The position numbers and the translations under genes were made by a program. From the NCBI GenBank assembly GCA_963704355.1, contig OY969891.1:372001-436000 (forward strand): a stretch of DNA of 64,000 bases, in the 5' to 3' direction. Source of the DNA: Bog-473 sp963704355 (GTDB taxonomy: Bacteria > Actinomycetota > Acidimicrobiia > Acidimicrobiales > RAAP-2). Numbering within the stretch: the first letter of the stretch is position 1; each line of letters opens with the position of its first letter. Of this stretch, positions 51,629 through 60,259 are shown in pieces. A model generated the notes under the pieces. That model saw nothing but the letters and a program-made list of their open reading frames with translations, was not told where the DNA came from and made no database searches.

Positions 51629-52537
51629 ATGTCCACAGTGAACCTGAACCGCACCGTACTGGTGAGCGCCACCGAAAGCCCATTCGAGGAAGCACACATG
51701 GCGGCAGCGGCCTTCTTGGCCCGCTACAGCGGCCGGACGCTCGAGACCTACCGCTTTGACCTGCGCAGCTACTTCGAGTGGTGCACCGGCGTCGGATTGG
51801 CTGTCCTCGAGGCTAAGCGACCGCACATCGAGCTATGGCGAGCGGCCAGCGAGGAGCGAGGGCTGGCCGCGTCGACCATCGACCGGCGGCTGTCGACCAT
51901 CTGCGGCTTCTACCGCTTTGCCCACATCGACGGGCGGATCAGTGCCAACCCCGCCCAATACGTCCGACGCCCCAAGGTTTTCCCGAGCGAGGGCCGCGGT
52001 CTCGACCGGGGCGAGCTCGGTACCTTCCTCTTCACGGCCGAGCGCTACGACCATGACCATGCCGCCCTGGCCGTACTCCTCGGTCTAAACGGGCTCCGGG
52101 TGAGCGAAGCCTGCGCCACCGATGCGGAGGATCTCGGGTTTGACAGGGGTCACCGCACGCTGCGCATCATCGGCAAGGGCAACAAGCCGGCAGTCATCCC
52201 CCTCGTCCCACGGGTGGCCCGCACGATCGACCTGGTCCTCGGCGAGCACTGTGCGGGCCCGATCCTCCGTCGGCGCGACGGCAAGCGCCTCGACCGACGT
52301 ACCGCCCACCGCTGGGTGCGGTCCATCGGCAAGAGGGCTGGGCTCGGGATCGTCCATCCCCACATGCTCCGGGCCGCCTTCATCATGGCCGCCCTCGACG
52401 CCGGCGTGCCGCTGCGTGACGTCCAGTTGGCCGCCCGCCACGCCGACCCGAGGACCACGACGATCTATGACCGTCGGCGGGAGAACTTCGACCGTCACGC
52501 CGCCTACGTCGTCGTGGCGTTCGTCGCCGGCGGTTAG
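51629..52537 (+). CDS. tyrosine recombinase at the end of the cassette array
   Basis: 302 residues. N-terminal SAM-like domain (GRTLETYRFDLRSYFEW), catalytic Arg in LNGLRVSEACATD, box II HMLRAAFIMAA, AARHADPRTTTIYDRR with the Tyr. No insert like the IntI-specific patch is seen between box I and box II. ATG 51629 has AAGGAGG upstream. The gene reads away from the array, as intI does in integrons, and the array motifs start 277 bp upstream. It is the best candidate for the enzyme that moves the units. Confidence 0.9.
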   Translation: MSTVNLNRTVLVSATESPFEEAHMAAAAFLARYSGRTLETYRFDLRSYFEWCTGVGLAVLEAKRPHIELWRAASEERGLAASTIDRRLSTICGFYRFAHIDGRISANPAQYVRRPKVFPSEGRGLDRGELGTFLFTAERYDHDHAALAVLLGLNGLRVSEACATDAEDLGFDRGHRTLRIIGKGNKPAVIPLVPRVARTIDLVLGEHCAGPILRRRDGKRLDRRTAHRWVRSIGKRAGLGIVHPHMLRAAFIMAALDAGVPLRDVQLAARHADPRTTTIYDRRRENFDRHAAYVVVAFVAGG

Positions 52538-53652
52538 GGTGCCTTGGCTATCTTCTTGAGTCCGCGGTGGTCGCAAGGTCGATCAGTTGCGTCTGTAGGC
52601 CTGCGCCACGCTTCGAGAACACCTTGGATGTCAGTTCGCACCCGATCGCGAGCCTCTGCACGTGGTACCCCGGACATCAGGAGTTGGTCATAGCCCGTAT
52701 CGATGTGACGCACCGAGGCCACGACGGCAAGCGTGACGGCCTCAGGGTTGAGCGCCCGACCAGCCGCACTCCGGCCCACGCGTCCGCTCCCCCGAGTTCC
52801 GGCATGGGCGGCGATGACCTCGGCCCTCTCCGGCGGACAGCCCGGGAAGAGCCGAATGATCTCTTTGCCTAGAGATTCCTTGAACGACTTGTCCTCCACC
52901 GATCGGTGTTCGGCTTCGCGCATGCGGCGCCTGGCCCGCGCCTCCTCGTCCGCCAGGCAGGCCGCTTCGGCCTGGGCGAGTGCCTCCTCCTCGACAAGAA
53001 GCCCCTGGCGCTCGTAGCGGCCCCTCGAGCGGCTGAATCGCACGACGACTGCGGCGAGTCCACTCGCCTTCTTCGCTCGCCGGGTGAGTGCGGCGTCGCC
53101 GGCGGGTAAGAAGACCAGTTGGTCGAGATCGGAACACACGAGGCACAGGGGTCCGTCGCCCTCCATGAACAGCAGGTCGCCGGTGCCGGCGCATTCGGTG
53201 CAGATCCACTCCTTCAGTGCTGAGATGACGACCAGATCTGGAGCCCGCCCCTGCTTCTCGGACATCCGTGCCTTCTTGGCCTCGGAGAGCTCCGGGGAGA
53301 CCCAATGGGTTCTGTAGGCGGCTTCGATTGCGGGATCACCGCTCTTCGAGAACCGCAATGGTCGACGATCCCTCGACCGCGACAGGTAGGCGGTCTCGCT
53401 GGGGTTGAGCCCCTGCTTCTGAGCCCAACGGCGGAAGGCGGCCATTGCGGTCGAGATCTTCGAGAGATTGGCCATGACCTGGCGCTCCAGGTAGTCGACC
53501 CGACCCTGACGCCACCGATCGACCTGGGGTGTCGTCAGCCATCCGACGCCTACCAGCACGTCGATCGCCGTCACGTAGTGGCGGTCGGCAAGGGCCGCTT
53601 CGGCCGCCTTGACCACCCGGTCTTCGAGCTTGGTCGGAGTCGTTGTGGCCAT
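52534..53652 (-). CDS. DUF2293 protein
   Basis: 372 residues. The C-terminal about 80 residues match DUF2293 (FPGCPPERAEVIAAHAGTRG ... AVVASVRHIDTGYDQLL). The middle has a zinc-ribbon-like pair (ICTECAGTGD, PLCLVCSDLDQL). Start ATG 53652 or GTG 53694. The 3' end overlaps the recombinase stop by 4 bp, convergent. Function unknown. Confidence 0.75.
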   Translation of the reverse strand: MATTTPTKLEDRVVKAAEAALADRHYVTAIDVLVGVGWLTTPQVDRWRQGRVDYLERQVMANLSKISTAMAAFRRWAQKQGLNPSETAYLSRSRDRRPLRFSKSGDPAIEAAYRTHWVSPELSEAKKARMSEKQGRAPDLVVISALKEWICTECAGTGDLLFMEGDGPLCLVCSDLDQLVFLPAGDAALTRRAKKASGLAAVVVRFSRSRGRYERQGLLVEEEALAQAEAACLADEEARARRRMREAEHRSVEDKSFKESLGKEIIRLFPGCPPERAEVIAAHAGTRGSGRVGRSAAGRALNPEAVTLAVVASVRHIDTGYDQLLMSGVPRAEARDRVRTDIQGVLEAWRRPTDATDRPCDHRGLKKIAKAP

Positions 53653-53744
53653 AGGGTAAGAAGTCTCGATCAGACAACGGTGGATGTCCACCAATCCGCG
53701 CGGAGCGAAGAGGACCGTGCCCGCCGGGGTGCGAGACTGACCGA

Positions 53745-54413
53745 GTGAGCGACGTGGTTGATTCGCTTCTTGACTTCTCTGACGTACCCGACCTGGTCAC
53801 TGCTTGGCCATGTGAACCCAACCGGTGTGATCGCCAACGTCACAAAGGCCTAGCGCCCCGCGGGGCGTATGCCCTGTGGTCCAGCGCCGAGGTCCTCGCC
53901 GATCATTGGCGCGAGCGTCTCGCGATGCCGAGCCTGTCCAGTTCTGATCGTCCGGCGCTCGATCCCTGGTTCGACGACCTCCCCCCTATCGCCCGCCGCC
54001 TCGGGACGACAGCTTGGCTCTCCCGCTTTGCGGCTTCCTTCGACGACCTCGCCGCAGGTGTTGCGAGCGGTCATCTCGAGCTCGCGTGCACGGGCGAAGA
54101 AGTAGCCTTCCGGATTCTCCTGATCGACTGCGCACGGGTGCTCAACGACGGACTCGCAGTTCCACCGGACTTTGACGAGTGGCCCGGCCACGGCGACGAC
54201 TTCGACTTCGATCTCAACCATATCGAGACGATTGTCTGCTGGGACTACGACGTCGAATGGCTATGGGATCCCGAACTCGACGGAATAGAGAGCGGCGAAA
54301 CTGCCGAGTCTCCGCTCATCGGTGCTGTCAACCTGCACCCGAGAAACTGGTTCCATGCGTTTGCAGATGCCACTCGAATTCCGTCTCCCGCTCCGCCCCT
54401 TCCTTCGGTCTGA
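53745..54413 (+). CDS. hypothetical protein
   Basis: 222 residues, acidic, Trp-rich, mostly helical (LPPIARRLGTTAWLSRFAAS; AFRILLIDCARVLNDGL). No family recognised. GTG 53745. No good array motif follows; only a half-site (CCCGGCG at 54573-54579) is found 160 nt past the stop. Confidence 0.6.
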   Translation: MSDVVDSLLDFSDVPDLVTAWPCEPNRCDRQRHKGLAPRGAYALWSSAEVLADHWRERLAMPSLSSSDRPALDPWFDDLPPIARRLGTTAWLSRFAASFDDLAAGVASGHLELACTGEEVAFRILLIDCARVLNDGLAVPPDFDEWPGHGDDFDFDLNHIETIVCWDYDVEWLWDPELDGIESGETAESPLIGAVNLHPRNWFHAFADATRIPSPAPPLPSV

Positions 54414-54798
54414 CCCGTGGAGCTGGTGGCTAGAACCGGCACGGTCTCGCTGAGCAGGCCGAACACAGCCATTGCCGCCCCCAACCGCCGAAAGTTGAGC
54501 CCGACCACCCACCGTCGCCATTGGGCAATTCGATCTGCCTTCCAGCAGCGTCCACACTCTGTCCGTCAGTGCCCGGCGACGCAAACCGTAAACGCTGGGT
54601 ATGACCAGATCGTGTTGACATCAGCACGACAATCGCCACCAGGCCGGCATGGGCGGGGGCGTCGGCCCGCTGTAGGGGGTGTGTGTTCGGGGGCCAGCTC
54701 AGCTGAACGTTAGGGCGAGGGCTCGTGGTCGATCGGCAGTCCAAGTCCGTCGCCTCGGTCAGGCAAATCGACTGTTTGCGACCCTTAAGGTCTGCGGC
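54414..54798. other. 385-bp gap with a leaderless promoter at its end
   Basis: No credible gene. TAAGGT at 54786-54791 is 7 nt before ATG 54799. A half copy of the array motif is at 54573-54579. Confidence 0.45.
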
Positions 54799-55914
54799 AT
54801 GAAGACGACTCGTCTCGAAGTCACGATGAGCGAGGTACTGCCAGCCGTAGTGCGGGTCCTCGATGTCCCGGCGGGGGTTCTCCTTCCCGAGCTGCACGAT
54901 CTTCTGCAGGCGGCCCTCGGTTGGACCGACTCGCATCTGCACCAGTTCGTAGCGGGCGACATCTGCTACGGAGTTCCCGACCTCGACGGGCCTGACGACG
55001 AGCGCGACGAGTCGGCCGTGGCGCTCCGGGCGCTGCCCAATCGCTTCGCCTACCTCTACGACTTCGGCGACGGCTGGGAGCACGAGGTGGTGGTAGTCGG
55101 GCCCGGAGGTGACTGGCCGGGCGTCGTGTCCGGGGAGGGCGCATGCCCCCCCGAAGACGTCGGCGGGCCGCACGGCTACGTCGAGTTCCGCAGGGTGATC
55201 GCTGACCCCGACGAGCCTGAGTACGAACACTTCCGGACCTGGGCGGGAAGCTGGAACGAGGGCTTCGACCTGGACGCCACCGACCTGCTCGTCCGCCAAA
55301 CCGTCGGTGCGGTGCCGGCGCCGGTTCGACTCCTACTCGGGCTGGCCGCCGATGGAGTGAAATTGACTGCAGGCGGTCGCCTGCCGCGTGCCTTGGTGCG
55401 AGAAGTCCAGGAGCTCTATCCGAGCTGGAACCTGTCGAAACGGCCCGCGTCCATAGAAGAGGACCTACCGCCTCTGACTGCCCTGCACGATCTGTTGCGC
55501 CACGTCGGGCTCCTCCGCTTGTACAAGGGAACCCTCGGTCCTACTCGGGCCGCCGTCGACGACCTCGAGGTGATCCGACGGCTGAGGTCGTGGTTCAGCC
55601 CTGGCGACGGCTTCGTGCCCATTCTCGTCAGCGACGCCCTTGCCAACCTCGTCGTCGACGGCTCCTGCCGACCCGACAAGCTGGCCGCTCGGCTACTACC
55701 GGTGCTTGGCGATCGTTGGGCCACCAGCGAAGGACAGGGGCTGGATGCCGGTCGGGTCCGTCAGGAGTTGTACCGACTGCAGTCCACTCTGGTGGGGCTC
55801 GACCTCATTCAGAGCGACAAGGGAACATGGACCGCAGGTCCTTCCGCGCTCTGGCTGTTGCCGCGGGCGACGGCGCTGGCCGACATATGGTCAAGATGGC
55901 ACACGTCGTCGTAA
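54799..55914 (+). CDS. plasmid pRiA4b ORF-3 family protein
   Basis: 371 residues. The N-terminal about 170 residues carry the family landmarks: RLEVTMSEVLPAVVRVLDVPA, LHDLLQAALGWTDSHLHQF and YLYDFGDGWEHEVVV. The C-terminal half is helical and unassigned. The family is often found on mobile elements; function unknown. A perfect motif copy in plus-strand gene-then-motif order follows 57 nt after the stop. Confidence 0.85.
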   Translation: MKTTRLEVTMSEVLPAVVRVLDVPAGVLLPELHDLLQAALGWTDSHLHQFVAGDICYGVPDLDGPDDERDESAVALRALPNRFAYLYDFGDGWEHEVVVVGPGGDWPGVVSGEGACPPEDVGGPHGYVEFRRVIADPDEPEYEHFRTWAGSWNEGFDLDATDLLVRQTVGAVPAPVRLLLGLAADGVKLTAGGRLPRALVREVQELYPSWNLSKRPASIEEDLPPLTALHDLLRHVGLLRLYKGTLGPTRAAVDDLEVIRRLRSWFSPGDGFVPILVSDALANLVVDGSCRPDKLAARLLPVLGDRWATSEGQGLDAGRVRQELYRLQSTLVGLDLIQSDKGTWTAGPSALWLLPRATALADIWSRWHTSS

Positions 55915-55970
55915 AAGGGCCGGCTTCGGGGCAAGGTCACCAAGAGCGCTTCCCCGCGCTGTGACTTCTT

Positions 55971-55987
55971 CCCGGCGAACTGGGGCA
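55971..55987 (-). repeat. inverted copy of the array motif, right of the recombinase
   Basis: CCCGGCGAACTGGGGCA on the plus strand, the exact complement of the consensus. It is opposite in direction to all copies in the main array and follows a plus-strand gene. Confidence 0.75.
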
Positions 55988-56049
55988 CTCCTGGAGGCTC
56001 CGAAACCCCGTGATCGTTCTTCTCGCCTTGTTGGACCTTGCGATCGCTG

Positions 56050-57432
56050 TCAGCCCTCAGAAGTCGAGAGGGGTATGCGTCCATACCACACCTGAACGGG
56101 TCCATTTCTGGAGTCACCCCATCCGACGTGCGCGTAGCGCGCATCCGTGATGATCCAAGAGAAGTCGTCTCCAGCGGCGTAGCCCGACGGATATGGCGCA
56201 GCGACACTGCTGACGCGGATCGGCGTGCCGAAGACTGCGTTGCCGTTGCTTGCAGCTTGACCGAGAGCCGCCCAGACGTCATACCCGCCGTTGGCGTACT
56301 GCGTCCTCCAGACGAGTGCGAGGTTGCCCGACGTGCCAAATGTGATCCAGGGCTTGAAGCGAGGGTTCGGGGGGCTCTCTCCGACGAGCGTTGGTCCATG
56401 CCATGTGGCACCCGAGTCGTCTGTTACGTAGATCTGGTTCTCCGTGCCGGTCGAGTCGAAGATGGTCAACGCGAAGCGCCCGTTCACTTTCGGGTCGGCC
56501 GCCAGAAAAGGCTCAGGAGAGCTTGATCCGTTGACCGTCGGCACGATGCGGCGTGTGAATGTCGCTCCGTGGTCTGTGCTCGTCTCGAATATGAGACACG
56601 GGCATGCCTGGCCGGGCGCCTGCGAGGATTCATACGCCTCGGCCAGCACTCCATGAGCGGCGACGATGTTCGAACTGCTGAACCCCACGCTCGGAGAGGT
56701 TGGCGAGTCGATCGGATAGATCGGACCGAAGGATCGCGCTTTGTTGGTTGACGCGGTGACGTATGCCTCGTGGTCGGCGAGATTGTGACCAGCGGCGTAC
56801 ACGGTGCCCGTCGACTGATCGACAGCGAGCCAGGGCCGGTCGAAGGTGTCGACGGGATGACCTGTTACGAAGCGTTGGCCGTCTGAGCCCATGGTCTCGA
56901 CGGGACGACTCCAGGTGCGACCCCAGTTCGACGAGCTGGTGACGTAGTCCTGGCCGTGGATCGTCAGACCAAAAGGACCAGAACCCCCTGTGGCCGTGAA
57001 CGTAGGTTCTATGCCTCCCGCGTACAAGGTGCCGTCCGGACCTGCAACCGCGACCGCATCTCCGCATCCCTTTGTATTGGGGACATGATTCGTGGGCACC
57101 TGAACAATGTGCCAACTCTTTCCACTATTGAGTGAAGCCAACCCCCCGCACGGCCGCTTGATGTTGGCTCCCGCACCGCTGATTGTGAGTGGGTGCGGGA
57201 AGGTCGTCCAGTAGACGAAGAGTTCGTTGGAGCTCTGCGGATTGACCGCTATCTCAGGTTCCCCCATGGTTGTCGAGGAGCCATTTCGAGTCAGATTCAA
57301 TTGCAACTGGCCGCCGCCAGTCGCCGCGCCTTGGGCCGAGGTGGTCGTAGCGACCCCGCAGAGCATCGACAAAACTACAGCGACGAACACGGCCGGCTGC
57401 GGGATCCACTGACGAACTCGTGAGCGCCTCAT
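56050..57432 (-). CDS. secreted BNR/sialidase-like repeat protein
   Basis: 460 residues. Signal peptide at the N-terminus (basic start, AVFVAVVLSMLCGVATTTSA). The body has repeated Asp-box-like turns (SSNWGRTW, STDHGATF, TDDSGATW), giving a probable six-bladed propeller. The catalytic residues of true sialidases are not identifiable, so it may be a binding or structural exoprotein. ATG 57432 was chosen to give a proper signal peptide. Confidence 0.75.
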   Translation of the reverse strand: MRRSRVRQWIPQPAVFVAVVLSMLCGVATTTSAQGAATGGGQLQLNLTRNGSSTTMGEPEIAVNPQSSNELFVYWTTFPHPLTISGAGANIKRPCGGLASLNSGKSWHIVQVPTNHVPNTKGCGDAVAVAGPDGTLYAGGIEPTFTATGGSGPFGLTIHGQDYVTSSSNWGRTWSRPVETMGSDGQRFVTGHPVDTFDRPWLAVDQSTGTVYAAGHNLADHEAYVTASTNKARSFGPIYPIDSPTSPSVGFSSSNIVAAHGVLAEAYESSQAPGQACPCLIFETSTDHGATFTRRIVPTVNGSSSPEPFLAADPKVNGRFALTIFDSTGTENQIYVTDDSGATWHGPTLVGESPPNPRFKPWITFGTSGNLALVWRTQYANGGYDVWAALGQAASNGNAVFGTPIRVSSVAAPYPSGYAAGDDFSWIITDARYAHVGWGDSRNGPVQVWYGRIPLSTSEG

Positions 57433-57569
57433 CCGACTCGGGCTTCGCCTGATCCCGGCCCGATCCGCAAGATGCGAGTGAAGACGTGTTGCTCGCTGTT
57501 CACGTGTCGATCCCCCGGCCTCTGTATGGAGCTTGCGCCGAGCGAGTTTGCCAACCATCACGAGGACCG

Positions 57570-58595
57570 TCAATCACGACTGCGTGCCAGCCACCAATGA
57601 CGACCAGTACCCCATGGCTGCCTTGCTCCTGATGCGATAGGGGGCACCCCATGGGAGTTGACCGTTGAGTCCTCCGTGCCCTCGTCGGGCGACAGCCGGA
57701 CACCGTCGTAGGTCGTGACGTCGGCGCCGGAGTCGTACGCCGAGTGCCAGACATCGGCCCACGCTGGCAGGGGTTCTCGAGCTGGATCGTGTCGGGGCGT
57801 TTGGGCCTTGGTCTCGTGCCAGAGCATCGTCCGCAGGTCCTTGCCCGGCACGTGGCTCAACATGGATCGGCGGTCCCGAGGCCGTCGTGGGACGAAGCGA
57901 TCGCGCATCTCTGAGAGGTACAGGCCCCCCGGACCAACCACCTTGGTCGAGATGTGCCGGTCCTCGAGTGGCACATGCTCCTCGAAGCCGGCGAGCACGA
58001 GTTTGTAGATGCCGGCCACGTGGTCGAACACCTTGGGGGCCTTGAGGACGCGGTACCACAGGTCGGGTGTCACGTGATGGTGGATTCGCAAGGCCGAACT
58101 GCGATGTTCGATCTCTTCGACGAAGTGCCACAGCAGCATCGTGCCCACGCGTTCGTCACTGCCTTCGAACAGATCCTGGCGGTTGTCGAACACCATCTTG
58201 AACAAAGGCGTGAAGGTGGCCTCGAGGTTGGCGATGTAGGCCAGGTGGAACTCCGTGCTCTCGCGCTCGAGCAGTTCGTCATAGGCCGCGTTGGCCGCCG
58301 CATAGGTCTCCTGGAGCCCCGGGTAGCGCTCGATCATGGCCTTGGCGTGGGCGCGATGCGCCCGGGCGTGCTGAGCCTCTTGGCGCACGAACAGGTCGGC
58401 CTCTTCGGCCATGTCCCCGTCAGTGAAGCGTGGCAACGCCTCGCGGGTGGCCGAGACGATGTAGCGCTCGAAGGCGATGGCGAGGAAGGTGAACGTGTTG
58501 CCGAACAGCCCGAAGCTCGGGTTCGCCGGCTGCCACTGGAAGGCCACGGTGTCGTCGATCGGGAAGCGGATGTTCCGGACCGTCAGCCCTGTCAT
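57570..58595 (-). CDS. predicted metal-dependent hydrolase (PF10118-like)
   Basis: 341 residues. Ferritin-like di-metal motifs: ADLFVRQEAQHARAHRAH and LWHFVEEIEHRSSAL (ExxH pairs). These proteins are annotated as metal-dependent hydrolases but chemistry is unproven. ATG 58595 lies 11 nt from the palindrome shared with the divergent TetR gene, so the TetR protein probably controls it. Confidence 0.82.
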   Translation of the reverse strand: MTGLTVRNIRFPIDDTVAFQWQPANPSFGLFGNTFTFLAIAFERYIVSATREALPRFTDGDMAEEADLFVRQEAQHARAHRAHAKAMIERYPGLQETYAAANAAYDELLERESTEFHLAYIANLEATFTPLFKMVFDNRQDLFEGSDERVGTMLLWHFVEEIEHRSSALRIHHHVTPDLWYRVLKAPKVFDHVAGIYKLVLAGFEEHVPLEDRHISTKVVGPGGLYLSEMRDRFVPRRPRDRRSMLSHVPGKDLRTMLWHETKAQTPRHDPAREPLPAWADVWHSAYDSGADVTTYDGVRLSPDEGTEDSTVNSHGVPPIASGARQPWGTGRHWWLARSRD

Positions 58596-58605
58596 TCGGC
58601 CCAGC

Positions 58606-58631
58606 TTTACAATGTTGTGCCAGAATGTAAA
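58606..58631. promoter_or_regulatory. candidate TetR operator between divergent genes
   Basis: TTTACA at 58606-58611 and TGTAAA at 58626-58631, a dyad in the 40-bp gap between the hydrolase and TetR starts. TACAAT on the plus strand gives a possible -10. Confidence 0.5.
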
Positions 58632-58635
58632 GGCG

Positions 58636-59220
58636 ATGGAACTGCCCGATCCCGCCACGACGAGCGAGCGCATCCTCGACGCCACACTCGAAGTGCTGGC
58701 CCGATCCGGTGTGCGGCGATTGTCCCTCTCGGAGGTGGCGGCCATGGCCGGAGTCTCCCGACCAACCCTCTATCGCTGGTTCCCATCCAAAGAGGACCTG
58801 CTCGAGGCCTTCGGCCGCTACGAGCAGGAGCGCTACGACACCGGGATCGCCCAGGCGGTCGCCGGGCTCGAAGGCGACGCTCGGCTCGAGGCGGTGCTGC
58901 GCTTCATCGTGGAGTTCCAGCACACGTACTCTCTCCGGCGCATCGTCGATGTCGAGCCCGAGCATGTCGTCCATCAGATGACCCGTGTCATGCCGATCAT
59001 GCGTGACCGGCTCCTCGTGCACTTCCCGGGCCCCGACGGTCGTGTCGTCGCCTCGGTCGTGACCCGAATCGCGCTCAGCCACGCGCTAATCCCCGACGAC
59101 GACCCCGCCCTCTTCTACGCCGAGCTGAAGCACGCTGCTGGCCTGAAGTCCACCCACACGAGTCCTCCCCATCGCCGGCACCAGCCGGCGCGGCCAATCT
59201 CCCGAAGGAAGGTCCGATGA
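58636..59220 (+). CDS. TetR-family regulator
   Basis: 194 residues. N-terminal HTH (LSEVAAMAGVSRPTLYRWFPSKEDLLEAF), ligand-binding C-terminus unassigned. Diverges from the metal-dependent hydrolase and overlaps the DUF4345-like gene by 4 bp (ATGA). Ligand unknown; a lipid- or steroid-like compound is possible given its partners. Confidence 0.9.
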   Translation: MELPDPATTSERILDATLEVLARSGVRRLSLSEVAAMAGVSRPTLYRWFPSKEDLLEAFGRYEQERYDTGIAQAVAGLEGDARLEAVLRFIVEFQHTYSLRRIVDVEPEHVVHQMTRVMPIMRDRLLVHFPGPDGRVVASVVTRIALSHALIPDDDPALFYAELKHAAGLKSTHTSPPHRRHQPARPISRRKVR

Positions 59221-59684
59221 ACGCGACACGACACGGCAGGCTCACCCAGACATTCCTGGTCGCGAACTCGCTGTTCTGGCTCCCCTGGGGACTGCTCAAC
59301 CTCATCAAACCCCAGTCGTGGTCCGGTGAGGTCATCCCCGGAATGGACGTATACGACCTGTCGAGCCCGGTCGCCCGCACCGAGGTCCGAGCCATGTACG
59401 GCGGCCTCCAGATGGCGATCGGGACGGCTGCTCTCGTGGGTGCCACGCAAAAGAAGCATCGAGACTCGGCTCTCGGGTTCTTTGTCCTCGCGCTGAGCGG
59501 CCTTTCCGTCTGCCGCCTCGGTGGCATGGTCGCGGAAGGAGACGATTCCTATCTGTCCTTCAGCACCAAGATCGCGCCCGGCAAGTACAACCAGGTCGGT
59601 CTGGCTATGTACGAGCTTCCTAACATGATCATCGCCTGGATCCTTCTTATGCTCCGCCCTCGATCCAAGAAGTCGCCCACGTAG
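59217..59684 (+). CDS. DUF4345-like membrane protein
   Basis: 155 residues, four hydrophobic segments (LFWLPWGLLNLI, MYGGLQMAIGTAAL, LGFFVLALSGLSVC, MIIAWILLMLR). Matches the small four-span DUF4345 group. Coupled to the TetR gene. Confidence 0.75.
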   Translation: MNATRHGRLTQTFLVANSLFWLPWGLLNLIKPQSWSGEVIPGMDVYDLSSPVARTEVRAMYGGLQMAIGTAALVGATQKKHRDSALGFFVLALSGLSVCRLGGMVAEGDDSYLSFSTKIAPGKYNQVGLAMYELPNMIIAWILLMLRPRSKKSPT

Positions 59685-60145
59685 AGGCTGGGTGCCCTAG
59701 CCCGAAAGTGCCTGCTTCGTACGGGGCGACCCCTGATGGCATCCAGGTCGGGCGCTGAGCGCCCGACCGTTTCCATTGTGGACCTCCTGGTGGGGTCGGG
59801 ACACGGCCGTCAAGTGTTCGCTTCGCCGGCCTCTGGCCGCCCTTGACTGCCGCTTGTCTTGGGGCCGGCGCGCCGCAGGATCGCTGACAGGAACAGCGCG
59901 ACTGACGTCGCTACGCGATCGATCTGGCCCGGGCGGAAGCGCTTCGGTCGAGCGACGCAATAGTTGGACAAATAGTCAATTCCGGCTCGCACGAATTGGC
60001 GCGGAAATGGCGCGGAACGATGCCGAACAGCGGTATTTGGCGGTAGTGGGCGGTCATTGAAAGACTACGATTTTCTGATTTCTGACCTGCGATAACACCA
60101 AGTCGCAGTCATGTGACTTGGACCCCCAAATTTCGCTCGGGCTCT
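59685..60145. other. non-coding right end of the island
   Basis: No credible gene in 460 bp. Holds a degenerate inverted array motif at 59713-59729 (29 nt after the DUF4345 stop) and the TGGCGCGGAA repeats at 59997-60017. Confidence 0.5.
59997..60017 (+). repeat. arm-type direct repeats near attR
   Basis: TGGCGCGGAA at 59997-60006 and 60008-60017, 11-bp period, the same as near attL. A further single copy outside the island is at 60249-60258. Confidence 0.6.
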
Positions 60146-60191
60146 GTTCGGGACGCAGAGGTCCCCGGTTCAAATCCGGGCAGCCCGACTC
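60146..60191 (+). repeat. attR: second copy of the 46-bp att repeat
   Basis: Carries the 3' half of tRNA-Pro without a 5' half, so it is a duplicated fragment, not a tRNA gene. The sequence to its left does not fold with it. Confidence 0.93.
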
Positions 60192-60259
60192 GAAATCCCT
60201 GGTCAGGGCAGCGGAACTGGCTGAGACAGTTAGTCGTTCGGACGCAAATGGCGCGGAAC

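Larger units (their letters stand above)
28207..60191. mobile_element. about 32-kb integrative genomic island in tRNA-Pro
   Basis: Bounded by the 46-bp att repeats, with a tyrosine integrase next to attL and arm-type repeats inside both ends. Gene content switches at attL from conserved core genes to small hypotheticals, insertion elements and recombinases. No conjugation, replication or phage structural genes are visible, so self-transfer is not supported by the sequence. Just outside attR lies a remnant of a second related integrase, so the island seems to be one of at least two that entered at the same tRNA. Confidence 0.88.

Noticed and set aside
53712..53730. GTGCCCGCCGGGGTG as a motif copy
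   Set aside because: The spacing between the C run and CGCCGGG is wrong (missing the 3-4 nt centre).
59815..59832. GCTTCGCCGGCC as a motif copy
   Set aside because: The left CCC half is absent and there is no gene end next to it.
28207..60191. Prophage or conjugative element
   Set aside because: No capsid, tail, portal, relaxase, coupling ATPase or type IV secretion genes were seen.
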